From the NCBI GenBank assembly GCA_030651065.1, contig JAUSCU010000108.1:1-32379 (forward strand): 32,379 nucleotides of DNA, given 5' to 3'. Positions within the stretch are counted from its first letter, which is position 1. Each line of letters starts with the position of its first letter. Shown piece by piece: positions 8,982 through 17,500 of the stretch. Below the pieces are notes generated by a model. That model saw nothing but the letters and a program-made list of their open reading frames with translations. It did not search any database and had not been told where the DNA came from. This DNA is from Candidatus Omnitrophota bacterium (lineage in GTDB: Bacteria > Omnitrophota > Gorgyraeia > 1-14-0-20-64-10). The position numbers were made by a program, and so were the translations under genes.

Positions 8982-9950
8982 ATGTTAGAGACGACAACCG
9001 TAGGTAGCTTTCCAAAATCGGAGGAGTTGAAATCGGCCAGGGCCAAGGCGCGGCGGGGGCAGATCTCCGCGGCCGAGCTGTTGAAGCTCGAACAGGCCGA
9101 GACCCGGGAGTGGATCCGCATCCAGGAGGAGATCGGATTGGATATCCTGGTGGACGGGGAATTCTACCGGGGGGACATGGCCACCTATTTCGCCGAGCAC
9201 CTGGGCGGGTTCACGATCAGCTCGCTGGTCCGCTCCTACGGCAACCGGTACTACCGCAAGCCGATTGCCACCGGCCCAATCCGCTGGAAGGGCCCGATCA
9301 CCGTCGAGTGGTTCAAATTCGCTCAGGGACTCACCAAGAAACCGGTCAAAGGCATGCTGACCGGCCCCTACACGATGATGGATTGGTCCTTCGACGAGCA
9401 CTACCCGAACCGCCGTGCCTTCTGCCTGGACCTGGCGCGGGCGATCCACGAGGAAGTGAAGGCGCTGGAGCAGGCGGGAGCCCAATTCATCCAGATCGAT
9501 GAGCCGGCCGTCTCCACCCGAGTAGAGGAGCTGGATTTGGCCATCGAGGCGATGAAGATCGTTACCGAAGGCGTCAAGGTCAAGACCGGCACGCACATCT
9601 GCTACGGCGACTTCGAGAAGGCCTACCCGAAGATGCTGGGTTTGGCAGTGGACCAGTTCGACCTGGAGTTCACGAACTCCGATTTCCGGCTGCTGGACGT
9701 GATCAAGCGGGTGCCGTTCACCAAGGAGGTGGCGTTCGGCGTGGTGGACGTGCACTCCCACCGCGTGGAGTCGGTGGAGGAGATCGCCGCTTCGATCCGG
9801 AAGGCGCTGGAGGTCTTCCCGCCCGAGAAGCTGATGATCGACCCGGACTGCGGCTTGAAGACCCGGCTGAAAGAGGAGTCGGTCGCCAAGCTGACCAACA
9901 TGGTGGCGGCGGTCCGCAAGGTCAAGCAAGAGCTTGGCGTCCCGGTCTAA
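8982..9950 (+). CDS. MetE-like protein B, core methionine synthase (catalytic domain only, full zinc site)
   Basis: A 322-residue protein homologous to the C-terminal half of cobalamin-independent methionine synthase. It would transfer a methyl group to zinc-bound homocysteine. All four zinc ligands are visible: His205 and Cys207 (THICYG), Glu229 (FDLEF) and Cys290 (DPDCGLKTR). Their spacing is almost the same as in archaeal MetE. It lacks the N-terminal folate-binding half of classical MetE, so the methyl donor is probably a methylcorrinoid protein rather than methyl-tetrahydrofolate, as shown for core-MetE enzymes of folate-independent families. It opens with TTTVGSFPK like its paralogue at 4340. 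The ATG immediately follows the Cld-family stop, and the VIT-type transporter starts inside its last 17 nt. Confidence 0.88.
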   Translation: MLETTTVGSFPKSEELKSARAKARRGQISAAELLKLEQAETREWIRIQEEIGLDILVDGEFYRGDMATYFAEHLGGFTISSLVRSYGNRYYRKPIATGPIRWKGPITVEWFKFAQGLTKKPVKGMLTGPYTMMDWSFDEHYPNRRAFCLDLARAIHEEVKALEQAGAQFIQIDEPAVSTRVEELDLAIEAMKIVTEGVKVKTGTHICYGDFEKAYPKMLGLAVDQFDLEFTNSDFRLLDVIKRVPFTKEVAFGVVDVHSHRVESVEEIAASIRKALEVFPPEKLMIDPDCGLKTRLKEESVAKLTNMVAAVRKVKQELGVPV

Positions 9951-10671
9951 GATCCTCGAGGAGCTGGGCGGCCGCCCCGGCTACCTCGACGAGGCTTGGC
10001 ATTCCCCCAAGGGAAAGCTGATTCGTGAGGTGATCTACGGGGCGACGGATGGTCTCGTCACCTCGCTTGGTTTCGTGATCGGCGTTTTCGGAGCGCTTCA
10101 CGACAGCCGGATCATCCTGATCACAGGCATCGCGGGCGCGAGTGCCGGCGCCCTCTCGATGGGCTTCTCCGCCTACATCTCCTCCAAATCCCAAATGGAA
10201 TTTTTCCTGGCCGAGATTGAGCGGGAGCGCCGGGAGATGAAAGAGATGCCGGACAAGGAAAGGGAAGAGATCCGGAAAATCTACCGGGCCAAGGGGTTTC
10301 ACGGCCAGGAACTGGAGATGGTGGTGAACCGGATCACCTCGAACCCCTCCGTCTGGCTGCGCGTCATGATGGAGGAAGAACTGGGGCTCTTGGTTGAGAG
10401 CTTCGACACCCCCTGGGTCGTCGGCAGCGTGACTGCCGCCGCCTACGCCGCGTCCGCTTTTCTGCCCATCCTTCCGTACGCGCAAGTTTCTCCCCAGAAC
10501 GCTTTTCCCTGGTCGGTGGGGATCTCGATCGCCGCGCTGTTCATCCTCGGGGCCGGCAAGACCTACTGGACACGCCTCTCTCTGTGGCGCAGCGGGCTGG
10601 AGATCGTGGGGATTGGGATGATCTCCGCGCTGGTCGGTTACGGGATCGGTAAATTAGCGGGTGGGCTTTAA
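9934..10671 (+). CDS. VIT1/CCC1 family iron/manganese transporter
   Basis: A 245-residue membrane protein. The first two helices carry the family signature: REVIYGATDGLVTSLGFV (about 31-48) and GASAGALSMGFSAYIS (about 69-84). A charged cytosolic helical region follows (about 90-150, with EIERERREMKEMPDKERE and MMEEELGL), which in plant VIT1 binds transferred metal through glutamates. Three more membrane segments end the protein. These transporters move Fe2+ or Mn2+ out of the cytosol. It is the last gene of the packed operon; the TTG start at 9934 overlaps metE-like B by 17 nt. No hairpin terminator is evident after its TAA, and a strong tRNA promoter begins 8 nt later. Confidence 0.9.
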   Translation: MASRSKILEELGGRPGYLDEAWHSPKGKLIREVIYGATDGLVTSLGFVIGVFGALHDSRIILITGIAGASAGALSMGFSAYISSKSQMEFFLAEIERERREMKEMPDKEREEIRKIYRAKGFHGQELEMVVNRITSNPSVWLRVMMEEELGLLVESFDTPWVVGSVTAAAYAASAFLPILPYAQVSPQNAFPWSVGISIAALFILGAGKTYWTRLSLWRSGLEIVGIGMISALVGYGIGKLAGGL

Positions 10672-10678
10672 TCTTCTA

Positions 10679-10707
10679 TTGACACTGCTTAACGACGTTT
10701 GTATTAT
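10679..10707 (+). promoter_or_regulatory. Near-consensus sigma70 promoter for tRNA-Glu
   Basis: TTGACA (10679-10684), a 17-nt spacer and TATTAT (10702-10707) form a near-perfect housekeeping promoter. Transcription would begin near 10714, about 19 nt upstream of the mature tRNA 5' end. It may also drive the two small genes downstream. Confidence 0.85.
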
Positions 10708-10732
10708 GCCTTACTTAGGCGCTGCTTCATGA

Positions 10733-10808
10733 GGCGCTATCGTCTAGTGGCCTAGGACGCATCCCTCTCACGGATGAAACACGGGTTCGATTCCCGTTAG
10801 CGCTACCA
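10733..10808 (+). tRNA. tRNA-Glu (anticodon CTC)
   Basis: A 76-nt cloverleaf. The acceptor stem GGCGCTA pairs with TAGCGCT (one G-U at the end), the discriminator is A, and CCA is encoded (10806-10808). The anticodon stem CATCC/GGATG encloses the loop CTCTCAC, giving anticodon CTC at 10767-10769, which reads GAG. The T-arm is ACGGG TTCGATT CCCGT. It has its own promoter upstream. Confidence 0.96.
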
Positions 10809-10816
10809 TAACCTGA

Positions 10817-11173
10817 ATGATCTGTATCTACTGCCAGAAAGAATTTGATCCGTCCAAGTACCGGCGCACCAAACAGCGCGCCTGCGGGGACCCGGACTGC
10901 CAGAAGAAGCGTCAGCGGGATAATCTGACGGCGTGGCAGGGAAGGAACCCCCTCTATTACCGGATCAAGCGGATGGACCCGGTCTGGAGGGGTAAGGCCC
11001 GCCAGCGGGCGAAACGGTGGAGGACGGCCCACCGGGACAGGATCCAGGCCTACCGCACCGCCACGATGGATCAGTACCGGATCTACATGCGCGAATACAT
11101 GCGCCGCTACCGCGCGGCGCTACGGGAACGGCAGAAGCCCGCTTCAGACCCCCTGACGAAAGGACAATCGTAA
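10817..11173 (+). CDS. Small basic protein with N-terminal C2-C2 zinc-ribbon-like motif, unknown function
   Basis: A 118-residue, strongly basic protein of no recognised family. Cys3-x2-Cys6 (MICIYCQKEF) and Cys23-x4-Cys28 (ACGDPDCQKK) could form one zinc site. The rest is rich in Arg, Lys, Tyr and Gln with repeated RxxR and YMRxYMRRY patterns, consistent with a long basic helix that binds nucleic acid (inference). The start lies 8 nt past the tRNA CCA end without a clear ribosome site, so it is probably read from the tRNA transcript or poorly expressed. The next gene begins 3 nt after its stop. Coding potential is supported by codon use and by tight packing, not by homology I can name. Confidence 0.6.
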   Translation: MICIYCQKEFDPSKYRRTKQRACGDPDCQKKRQRDNLTAWQGRNPLYYRIKRMDPVWRGKARQRAKRWRTAHRDRIQAYRTATMDQYRIYMREYMRRYRAALRERQKPASDPLTKGQS

Positions 11174-11176
11174 CCC

Positions 11177-11428
11177 ATGTCGAGCTCATTTGGACTGCTG
11201 AAGATCCTATCGGTCACTTTTAAGGTGCTGGCCTGCGTGGTGCTGGTGCTGATGCTGACCGGCGCAGTGGGGATAGTGATGACCCCCGCCGATCCTTCCT
11301 CTCCCGTTCCGGTCCCGCTGATCCTGAACATGGTTTTCAATGGTATCCTCGCTTTCCTGACAATGGTCGCCTTTGGCGAGGTGATCCGGTTGCTCCTCGC
11401 CATCGAGTCCCAGACCCGCAAGGAATAA
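11177..11428 (+). CDS. Small two-helix membrane protein, unknown function
   Basis: An 83-residue protein with two predicted membrane helices: about residues 12-36 (VTFKVLACVVLVLMLTGAVG) and about 48-75 (LILNMVFNGILAFLTMVAFG), joined by a Pro-rich loop (TPADPSSPVPVP). It ends with a short charged tail (SQTRKE). The length and pattern resemble small inner-membrane accessory proteins, but no family can be assigned. An AAAGGA site precedes the ATG at about 13 nt. It appears cotranscribed with the zinc-ribbon-like gene. An AT-rich 89-nt spacer with the next promoter follows. Confidence 0.6.
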   Translation: MSSSFGLLKILSVTFKVLACVVLVLMLTGAVGIVMTPADPSSPVPVPLILNMVFNGILAFLTMVAFGEVIRLLLAIESQTRKE

Positions 11429-11473
11429 ATAGAAACTAATTCTAGTAAATCTTAACCATATCAGGCTTCCGGC

Positions 11474-11502
11474 TTGACTTCTCCCATCCGGTTGTGTAAT
11501 CT
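11474..11502 (+). promoter_or_regulatory. Putative sigma70 promoter for the efflux operon
   Basis: TTGACT (11474-11479) and TAATCT (11497-11502) are separated by 17 nt. The predicted start near 11509 leaves a leader of only about 9 nt before the tolC-like ATG, so translation would be close to leaderless. The -10 box and following bases resemble those of the promoter before the giant gene. Confidence 0.6.
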
Positions 11503-11517
11503 TGAGCTTAACAAGAT

Positions 11518-13335
11518 ATGGTTTTGAGACGGTATTCCCTCCACTGGCTCTGGTTCACCGGCGGGTTTCTGCTCACCTGCTTTACACCGCTATGCCCGGC
11601 TTTCGCAGCCGATGAGAGAATCACCCTCCAATCCCTTCAGATTGATCCGGATCTTGAAGGAGATATCCTGCAGGTTCGTTCCGACCGTCCGTTCGCTTTC
11701 ATCACCTATACGCTGACCCAGCCCGACCGGCTAATCATTGATCCGGTTGAGACAGAGGTGGTTTCTGCCTTGAAGCCGGCGGGCCGGCTCTCTGGGGAGC
11801 TGGTTCGGGGCTGGCGGGTGCTGCCGCCGGCGGGGAGCTCTTCCGGAACCCAAGTGGACTACCTCGAGATCGAGCTGGCCGAACCGGTGGAGCACCTCGT
11901 GGAGGACACCGACGGGAAACTGGTCTTGAGGATTCGTTCGAAAGAGCAGCAGTCGTTTCTTCCGGCCACCGCGGGTGAGCCGTCCCCGGCCGCCGCTTCT
12001 TCCGTGCCGCCCTCTAATTCTAAGGTCTGGGATGTGAAGGACTCCCTCGCGTTTGGCTTGGCCCGGCACCGGCCGGTCCGGATCGCCCGCCAGGAGGCGG
12101 AGCTGGCCCAAATGAAGGTGAGAGAAGCCCGGCGCGCGCTCTACCCGGTGGCGACCCTCAAATACAGCTATACGGACGGCGTGGCCTCCAACGTGAGTTT
12201 TCGGGAATACACAACCGGTATCCAGGTGGAACAGCCGCTCTACTATTCCGGCCGGCTCATGCAAGCGTACCGGCAATCGTTGGTCAACCTGCAGGTGGCC
12301 GAGAAACGCCAAGCCAAGGTGAAGGCCGATTATTCCCAGGAACTGGCCCAGGAGTATTACCAATACATCGGCGCCAAGTCGAGCCGCGTCACCCAGCAGG
12401 GTCTGCTGGCGGAGGCGGAGGATTTCCTGGAACGGGCGCGGGTCCGTTTCGGCAAGGGTTTGCTCACCCGGCTGGAAGTGCTGAACATCGAATCGCAGGT
12501 CAACCAGGCGAAATTCCAGCGGGCCAACGCCGACAATGATGTGGAGCTGGCCCGGTTGAAATTCATCCAGAAGATGGGCCTCGAGGCCCAGACCCGTTCC
12601 GTGGACGTGCCGGAGACGTTCGAGGAGCCCCTGCTGCAGCCGGTGGACCTGGAGGAGGCGGTGTCGCTGGCGCTCAAGAACAAGCCGGACATCCTGGTCA
12701 ACAGCCTGCTCGTGAAATTCCATGAGTACGAGGAGCGGATCGCCATCGCGAAGACGAAGTTCAAGGTGGACCTCTCCGGTTTCATGGGCACCTCGGCGGC
12801 CGCGTTCGAGACCGAGCCGCTGGATGCCGGCGACGACTACTTCGTGGGCCTGAAGGCGACCCACAACTGGGGCCCCAACAGCACGACTGCCTCCGCTACC
12901 AAGACGAAGACCTCCCCCCGGCTGGGCCAGACGACCCGGACCGAATCCACTGTTTACTCGACCGAGATGGGCATCATCGATCAGCTGGCCTCCCTTTCCG
13001 AGATCAAGCAGGCGCAGGTGAACCTGAACAAGGCACGGCGGGACCTGGAGGAAGCCAAGGTCTCCGCGATCCAGGAGGTGCAGGAGGCGCACATCAGCAC
13101 CCAGAAAGCGCGGCTTCAGCTGGGTTACGCGCAGCAGAAGATCGCTTTCCGGGAGGAGCAGGTGAAGATCCTCAAGGCGCAGGCTTCCGTCAACGAGGCG
13201 CTGCCGTCCCAGGTGTTGGAGTCGGTGATGCGGCTGACGGAAGAGCGGGTGGGCCAGGCCCAGGCGCTCAGTAACTACTACGTCGCGTTGGCCAAGCTGA
13301 ATAAGGCCGTCGGCTTGTCGGGCCACTATAAGTAA
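11518..13335 (+). CDS. AMIN-domain/TolC-family outer-membrane efflux protein
   Basis: A 605-residue protein. Residues 1-30 are a signal peptide (cleavage after PAFA). Residues about 33-148 look like an AMIN domain: two strands ending in PDRLIIDPVE and a second block with DYLEIELAEPVEH and GKLVLRIR. A Pro/Ser/Ala linker (about 149-175) leads to a full outer-membrane efflux domain (about 176-605) with long heptad-rich helices and strands such as GIQVEQPLYYSGRL. TolC proteins trimerise into a barrel and periplasmic tunnel that accepts substrate from the pump. AMIN domains usually bind peptidoglycan or localise cell-envelope proteins, so this fusion may tether the channel to the wall (inference). 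It is the first gene of an efflux operon; the adaptor follows after 10 nt. Confidence 0.88.
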   Translation: MVLRRYSLHWLWFTGGFLLTCFTPLCPAFAADERITLQSLQIDPDLEGDILQVRSDRPFAFITYTLTQPDRLIIDPVETEVVSALKPAGRLSGELVRGWRVLPPAGSSSGTQVDYLEIELAEPVEHLVEDTDGKLVLRIRSKEQQSFLPATAGEPSPAAASSVPPSNSKVWDVKDSLAFGLARHRPVRIARQEAELAQMKVREARRALYPVATLKYSYTDGVASNVSFREYTTGIQVEQPLYYSGRLMQAYRQSLVNLQVAEKRQAKVKADYSQELAQEYYQYIGAKSSRVTQQGLLAEAEDFLERARVRFGKGLLTRLEVLNIESQVNQAKFQRANADNDVELARLKFIQKMGLEAQTRSVDVPETFEEPLLQPVDLEEAVSLALKNKPDILVNSLLVKFHEYEERIAIAKTKFKVDLSGFMGTSAAAFETEPLDAGDDYFVGLKATHNWGPNSTTASATKTKTSPRLGQTTRTESTVYSTEMGIIDQLASLSEIKQAQVNLNKARRDLEEAKVSAIQEVQEAHISTQKARLQLGYAQQKIAFREEQVKILKAQASVNEALPSQVLESVMRLTEERVGQAQALSNYYVALAKLNKAVGLSGHYK

Positions 13336-13345
13336 AGGAGGCCAG

Positions 13346-14554
13346 GTGAAACGTCTTAGAACGATTCTGATCTTCCTCATCGTCATTATCGTGGGATTCG
13401 TCGCCGTCACCCGCTGGCTGCCGGCGATGCTCAAGGAACAGAAGGTGACGCGCCTTCCTCCGGGCGTCAAGCCGGAAGGGGCCGCTGTCTCCGAGGAGAA
13501 TATTCCGATCCCGGTCCGCACGTTCAAGGCGGCCCGGATCGAGTTCACCGACCTCCTGCCGACGCTGGGCACCGTCCGGGGGCAGACGGAGGTGGAGCTC
13601 AAGTTCGAGGTGAGCGGCACGGTACAGGCGATCAACTTTCGGGAAGGGGACCTCGCCAAGAAAGGCCAGGAGCTGGCCTCGGTAGATAACCGGGAGGCCC
13701 AGTTGAAGGTGGAGTACGCCGAGTCGAAGCAGGCCACGGCCCAGGCGCAGTTGAAACTGGCGCGGAAACGGCTGTCGGTAAACGAGGAACTATTCCAAAT
13801 CGGCGCGATCATCCGGCCGAAGCTGGAGGAGTCGCAGATTGAAGTCGAGCAGGCCGAGACGCAAGTGAAGACGGCCGTCAAGGAAGCCGGAATTTCCAAG
13901 CATGATCTGGGCCGCACCACGCTCGAGGCGCCGATTGAGGGCGTGATCGGCACGCGGCAGGTGGAGCCGGGCGAGTACGTGACGCCGCAGAACGTGATCG
14001 CCACGCTGATGGACGTGAACTCCGTGTACGTTGAGCTGGGAATCATCGAGCGGGACATTGAGAGGATCCGGTTGGGCCAGAGGGTCAAGGTGAGCGTAGA
14101 CTCACTGCCGAACACCTCATTCGAGGGGAAGGTGGACAACCTGGCCCCGGTCATCGAGGGCAAGTCCCGCACGCTCACGGCAAAGGTGAAGGTGGAGAAC
14201 ACGCAGGGGCAGCTGCTGCCCGGCATGTTCGCCCGGGCGGAGATCGCCGTCTTCGAGAAGCCCAACGCGCTGGTGGTCCCCACCTCGGCGCTCAAAGACA
14301 CCGATGGGGACGGCAAGTTCGAATCGGTCTTCGTGGCAGCTCCGGGAGACAAGGCGGCGCTCAAACCCATCACCTTGGGATACCTGACCACCGACTACGC
14401 CGAGGTGTCCCAGGGCCTCGACGAGGGAGAACAGGTGATCACCGAGGCCCGCGGCAACCTGAAAGATGGGTCGGCCCTGACTTTCCTGGAGCAGGAAGAG
14501 GCCGCCTTCCAACGGGCGGAACCGGAGATTAAAGGGCCTGAGCCGGAAAGGTAG
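13346..14554 (+). CDS. RND efflux periplasmic adaptor (membrane fusion protein, HlyD/AcrA family)
   Basis: A 402-residue adaptor bridging the inner-membrane pump and the TolC-like channel. An N-terminal anchor (residues about 7-27, no lipobox cysteine) is followed by the first lipoyl half (about 80-110, KFEVSGTVQAINFREGDLAKKGQEL), an alpha-hairpin (about 115-185), the second lipoyl half (TTLEAPIEGVIGTRQVEPGEYV), the beta-barrel (about 215-290) and a membrane-proximal domain. A DTDGDGKFES insert (about 318-328) in the last domain resembles a Ca2+-binding loop but lacks the position-12 glutamate. The GTG at 13346 is preceded by AAAGGAGG. The gene is spaced 10 nt from the tolC-like gene and 12 nt from the first pump gene. 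Confidence 0.93.
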   Translation: MKRLRTILIFLIVIIVGFVAVTRWLPAMLKEQKVTRLPPGVKPEGAAVSEENIPIPVRTFKAARIEFTDLLPTLGTVRGQTEVELKFEVSGTVQAINFREGDLAKKGQELASVDNREAQLKVEYAESKQATAQAQLKLARKRLSVNEELFQIGAIIRPKLEESQIEVEQAETQVKTAVKEAGISKHDLGRTTLEAPIEGVIGTRQVEPGEYVTPQNVIATLMDVNSVYVELGIIERDIERIRLGQRVKVSVDSLPNTSFEGKVDNLAPVIEGKSRTLTAKVKVENTQGQLLPGMFARAEIAVFEKPNALVVPTSALKDTDGDGKFESVFVAAPGDKAALKPITLGYLTTDYAEVSQGLDEGEQVITEARGNLKDGSALTFLEQEEAAFQRAEPEIKGPEPER

Positions 14555-14566
14555 GAGGGCGGCCCA

Positions 14567-17500
14567 TTGAGTTGGCTTCAGTTCAGCATAAAAAGGCCGG
14601 TCACCACCGTCATGGTCTATCTGGGGGTGGTGCTGCTGGGCGTTATCGCCTGGTTCCGCCTGCCGCAGGAGTTGTTCCCGCCGATCACCTACCCGCAGTT
14701 GACCATCGTCACCCGCTACAAGGATGCCGCCCCCGAAGAGATCGAGTTACTCGTCACCAAACCGATCGAGGAGGTGGCCGGTACGGTCTCGGGCCTGCGC
14801 CGGATCAGCTCGATCTCTAAGGAAGAGATTTCCCTGGTCATCGCGGAGTTCAACTGGGACACGAATATGGACTTCGCGGGGCTTGGCGTGCGGGAAAAGA
14901 TCGACCTGATCAAGGAAAAGCTCCCGCGCGGCTCCGATGAGCCGGTGGTGATCAAATACAACCCCTTCGAGCTTCCGGTCCTGGCACTCAACCTCACCGG
15001 CGATGTCACCCCCCATGAATTGCTCACCATCGCTCGCAAGCAGGTCAAGAACGAAATCGAGAAGGTGGAAGGGGTGGCGGCGGTCAACATCTCCGGCGGT
15101 CTCGAAAGGGAGATCCTGGTGGAGGTGGACCAGGGCCGCTTGCAGGCGGCGAACATGCCGATCTCCCACGTGGTGGACGGTCTCTCCCGCGCCAATCTGA
15201 ACTACCCCGCCGGCACCATCAAAGAGGCCTTCTACGAGTATCTGATCCGGACGATCGGGGAGTTCTCGGTGGTCAAGGAGATTCCCGGGATCACGGTCAG
15301 CGTGGACGAGCAGAAGGAAAACCCCGAGAAGGAGCTGCAGCGCCAACAGAAGGAGAGCCAGGGGGGTCCCCTGGAGAAAGAGCAGGGGGTGGCCCCGCGC
15401 CAGCGCTTGGTCCTGCTCAAAGACGTCGCGACGGTCAAGGACACCTTCCGGGAACCGGAATCGATCTCCCGCTACAACGGCCAAGACAACGTCTCTTTAA
15501 ACATCCAGAAACAATCGGGCGCCAACACGGTGCAGTTGGCCAAGAAGATCAAGGAAGAAATTGAGCAGATCCAGCTGTCGCTGCCGCCCGGCGTCAAGCT
15601 CTCGGTCGCTTATGACCAGTCGCTAGCGATCTCCAGCGCGGTCAACGGCGTGATCACCGAGGTGGCGCAGGGAGGGGTGCTGGCGTTCTTAGCGCTGTAC
15701 CTGATCTTGGGCAGCGTCTGGACCGCGCTGAACGTCTCGCTGGCGATCCCGATCTCGGTGCTGGCGACCATCGCGGTCATGTATTTCAGCGGCATGACGG
15801 TAAACGTCATCTCGATGGGCGGGCTGGCGCTTGGCATCGGTATGCTGGTGGATGCCGGCATCGTTGTGGTGGAGAACATCTCCCGTTACCGGGAGATGGG
15901 CCGGCCTCCGGCGGAGGCGGCCGTCGAGGGAACCTCAGAGGTGGCCAGCGCTATTGCCGGTTCCGTTCTGACCACGGTGGTCGTTTTCCTGCCGATGATT
16001 TTCGTGGTCGGGGTCGCCGGGCAGCTGTTCAAGGAGTTGGGGTACACTGTCACGATCTCGCTGATGGCCAGCTGGGCGATCTCGATGACGCTTACCTCCC
16101 TGTTCGCTTCCCGTATCCGGTCGGAGACGGGTGTTCGTTCTCCCATTGAGCCGCTGCTGAAGAGGATCTACCGGCTCGATCTGGGCATGGTCCGGTGGTT
16201 CCTGGCGAACCGGTTGGTCGGGGCGACGGTCATGGTGGCTCTGCTCATCGTCTCGATCTTTACCCTCAAGGGGCTCGACCGGGAGACCCTGCCGCGCGTG
16301 GATCAGGGGCAGTTCATCCTCCGGGTCAACCTGCCGCCGGGGACCCGGCTGGAGTCCACCGACAAGGTGGCCGGCCGGATCGAGCGGGTGCTGCAGGCAA
16401 CACCGGAGGTGCGGGACGTCACGATTACCATGGGCTCTTCTAAGGAGAAAAGGGCCGAGGAGCTGCTGGAGACGTTGGGGTCCAACCAAGCCCAACTCCT
16501 GGTCAACCTGTGGCCGCGCCAGCAGGGGTGGGGTTCTCCGGCGCCCGGCCCCCACATACGCCTGAGGAAAACCTCGGACATCGTTCAGGAACTCAAGGAC
16601 ACCCTGGGGCGGGAGCCGCTCGAGGGGGCGGTGATCGAGTATCTGCTCCAGGAATCCATTTTCAAGTCGGCTTTCACGGCCGGCGCTCCCATCGTGATAG
16701 AGGTTAAGGGGTCCGACCTGCAGAAGATAGAGAAGCTGGCGCTCCAGGTCCAGAAGAAGCTGGAAGGGGTGCAGGGCCTGTACGGGGTTCAGACCAGCAT
16801 GATCCCCCCCTCTCCGGAAACCAAGGTCCATGTGCTCAAGGACCGGGCGGCCACCTACCACTTGTCGGTCAGCGACATTGCGTTGACCGCCCAGACCGCT
16901 TTCAAGGGGTTCGTGGCGTCGAAGTTCAAGGAGGAGGGAAAGGAAATTGACATCCGGGTCCGGCTCCGCAAAGAAGACCGGAACGATATCAACAAGATCC
17001 GGAGCCTGCTGATCCACTCCCCGTTGGACCTAGACGTCCAGTTGGCGGAGGTGGCGTATCTCTCAGTGGGGAAGGGCCCCACGGAGATCCGCCACCTGGA
17101 CCAGCAGCGGACCATCCTCGTCTCGGCCCAGCTGTTCCGAAGGTCGCTCGGGGAAACGTTTGACGAGCTAAACCGCCTGCTGGCCGGCATTAAATTGCCT
17201 CCCGGCTATACCGCGGCACTCACCGGAGAGAACCGGCAGATGCAGGAGTCGTTCCGCTCCCTGGTGTTCGCGCTGATCCTCTCGGTGCTGCTGGTTTACA
17301 TGGTGATGGCGGCGGAATTGGAGTCCCTGTGGCAGCCGTTCCTGATCATGGCCACGATCCCAATGTCGCTCATCGGCGTGGCGCTGGGGCTTTCGGTTAC
17401 CCATACGCCGATCAGCGTGATGTCGGGCTTAGGTCTCATCATCCTCGGCGGCGTTGTGGTGGACAACGGCATCGTGCTGATCGAGTTCATCAACCATGAG

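Noticed and set aside
11731-14391. 886-codon open frame on the minus strand opposite the tolC-like and adaptor genes
   Set aside because: It mirrors GC-rich codon use of two well-identified plus-strand genes, and its translation is low-complexity with no domain.
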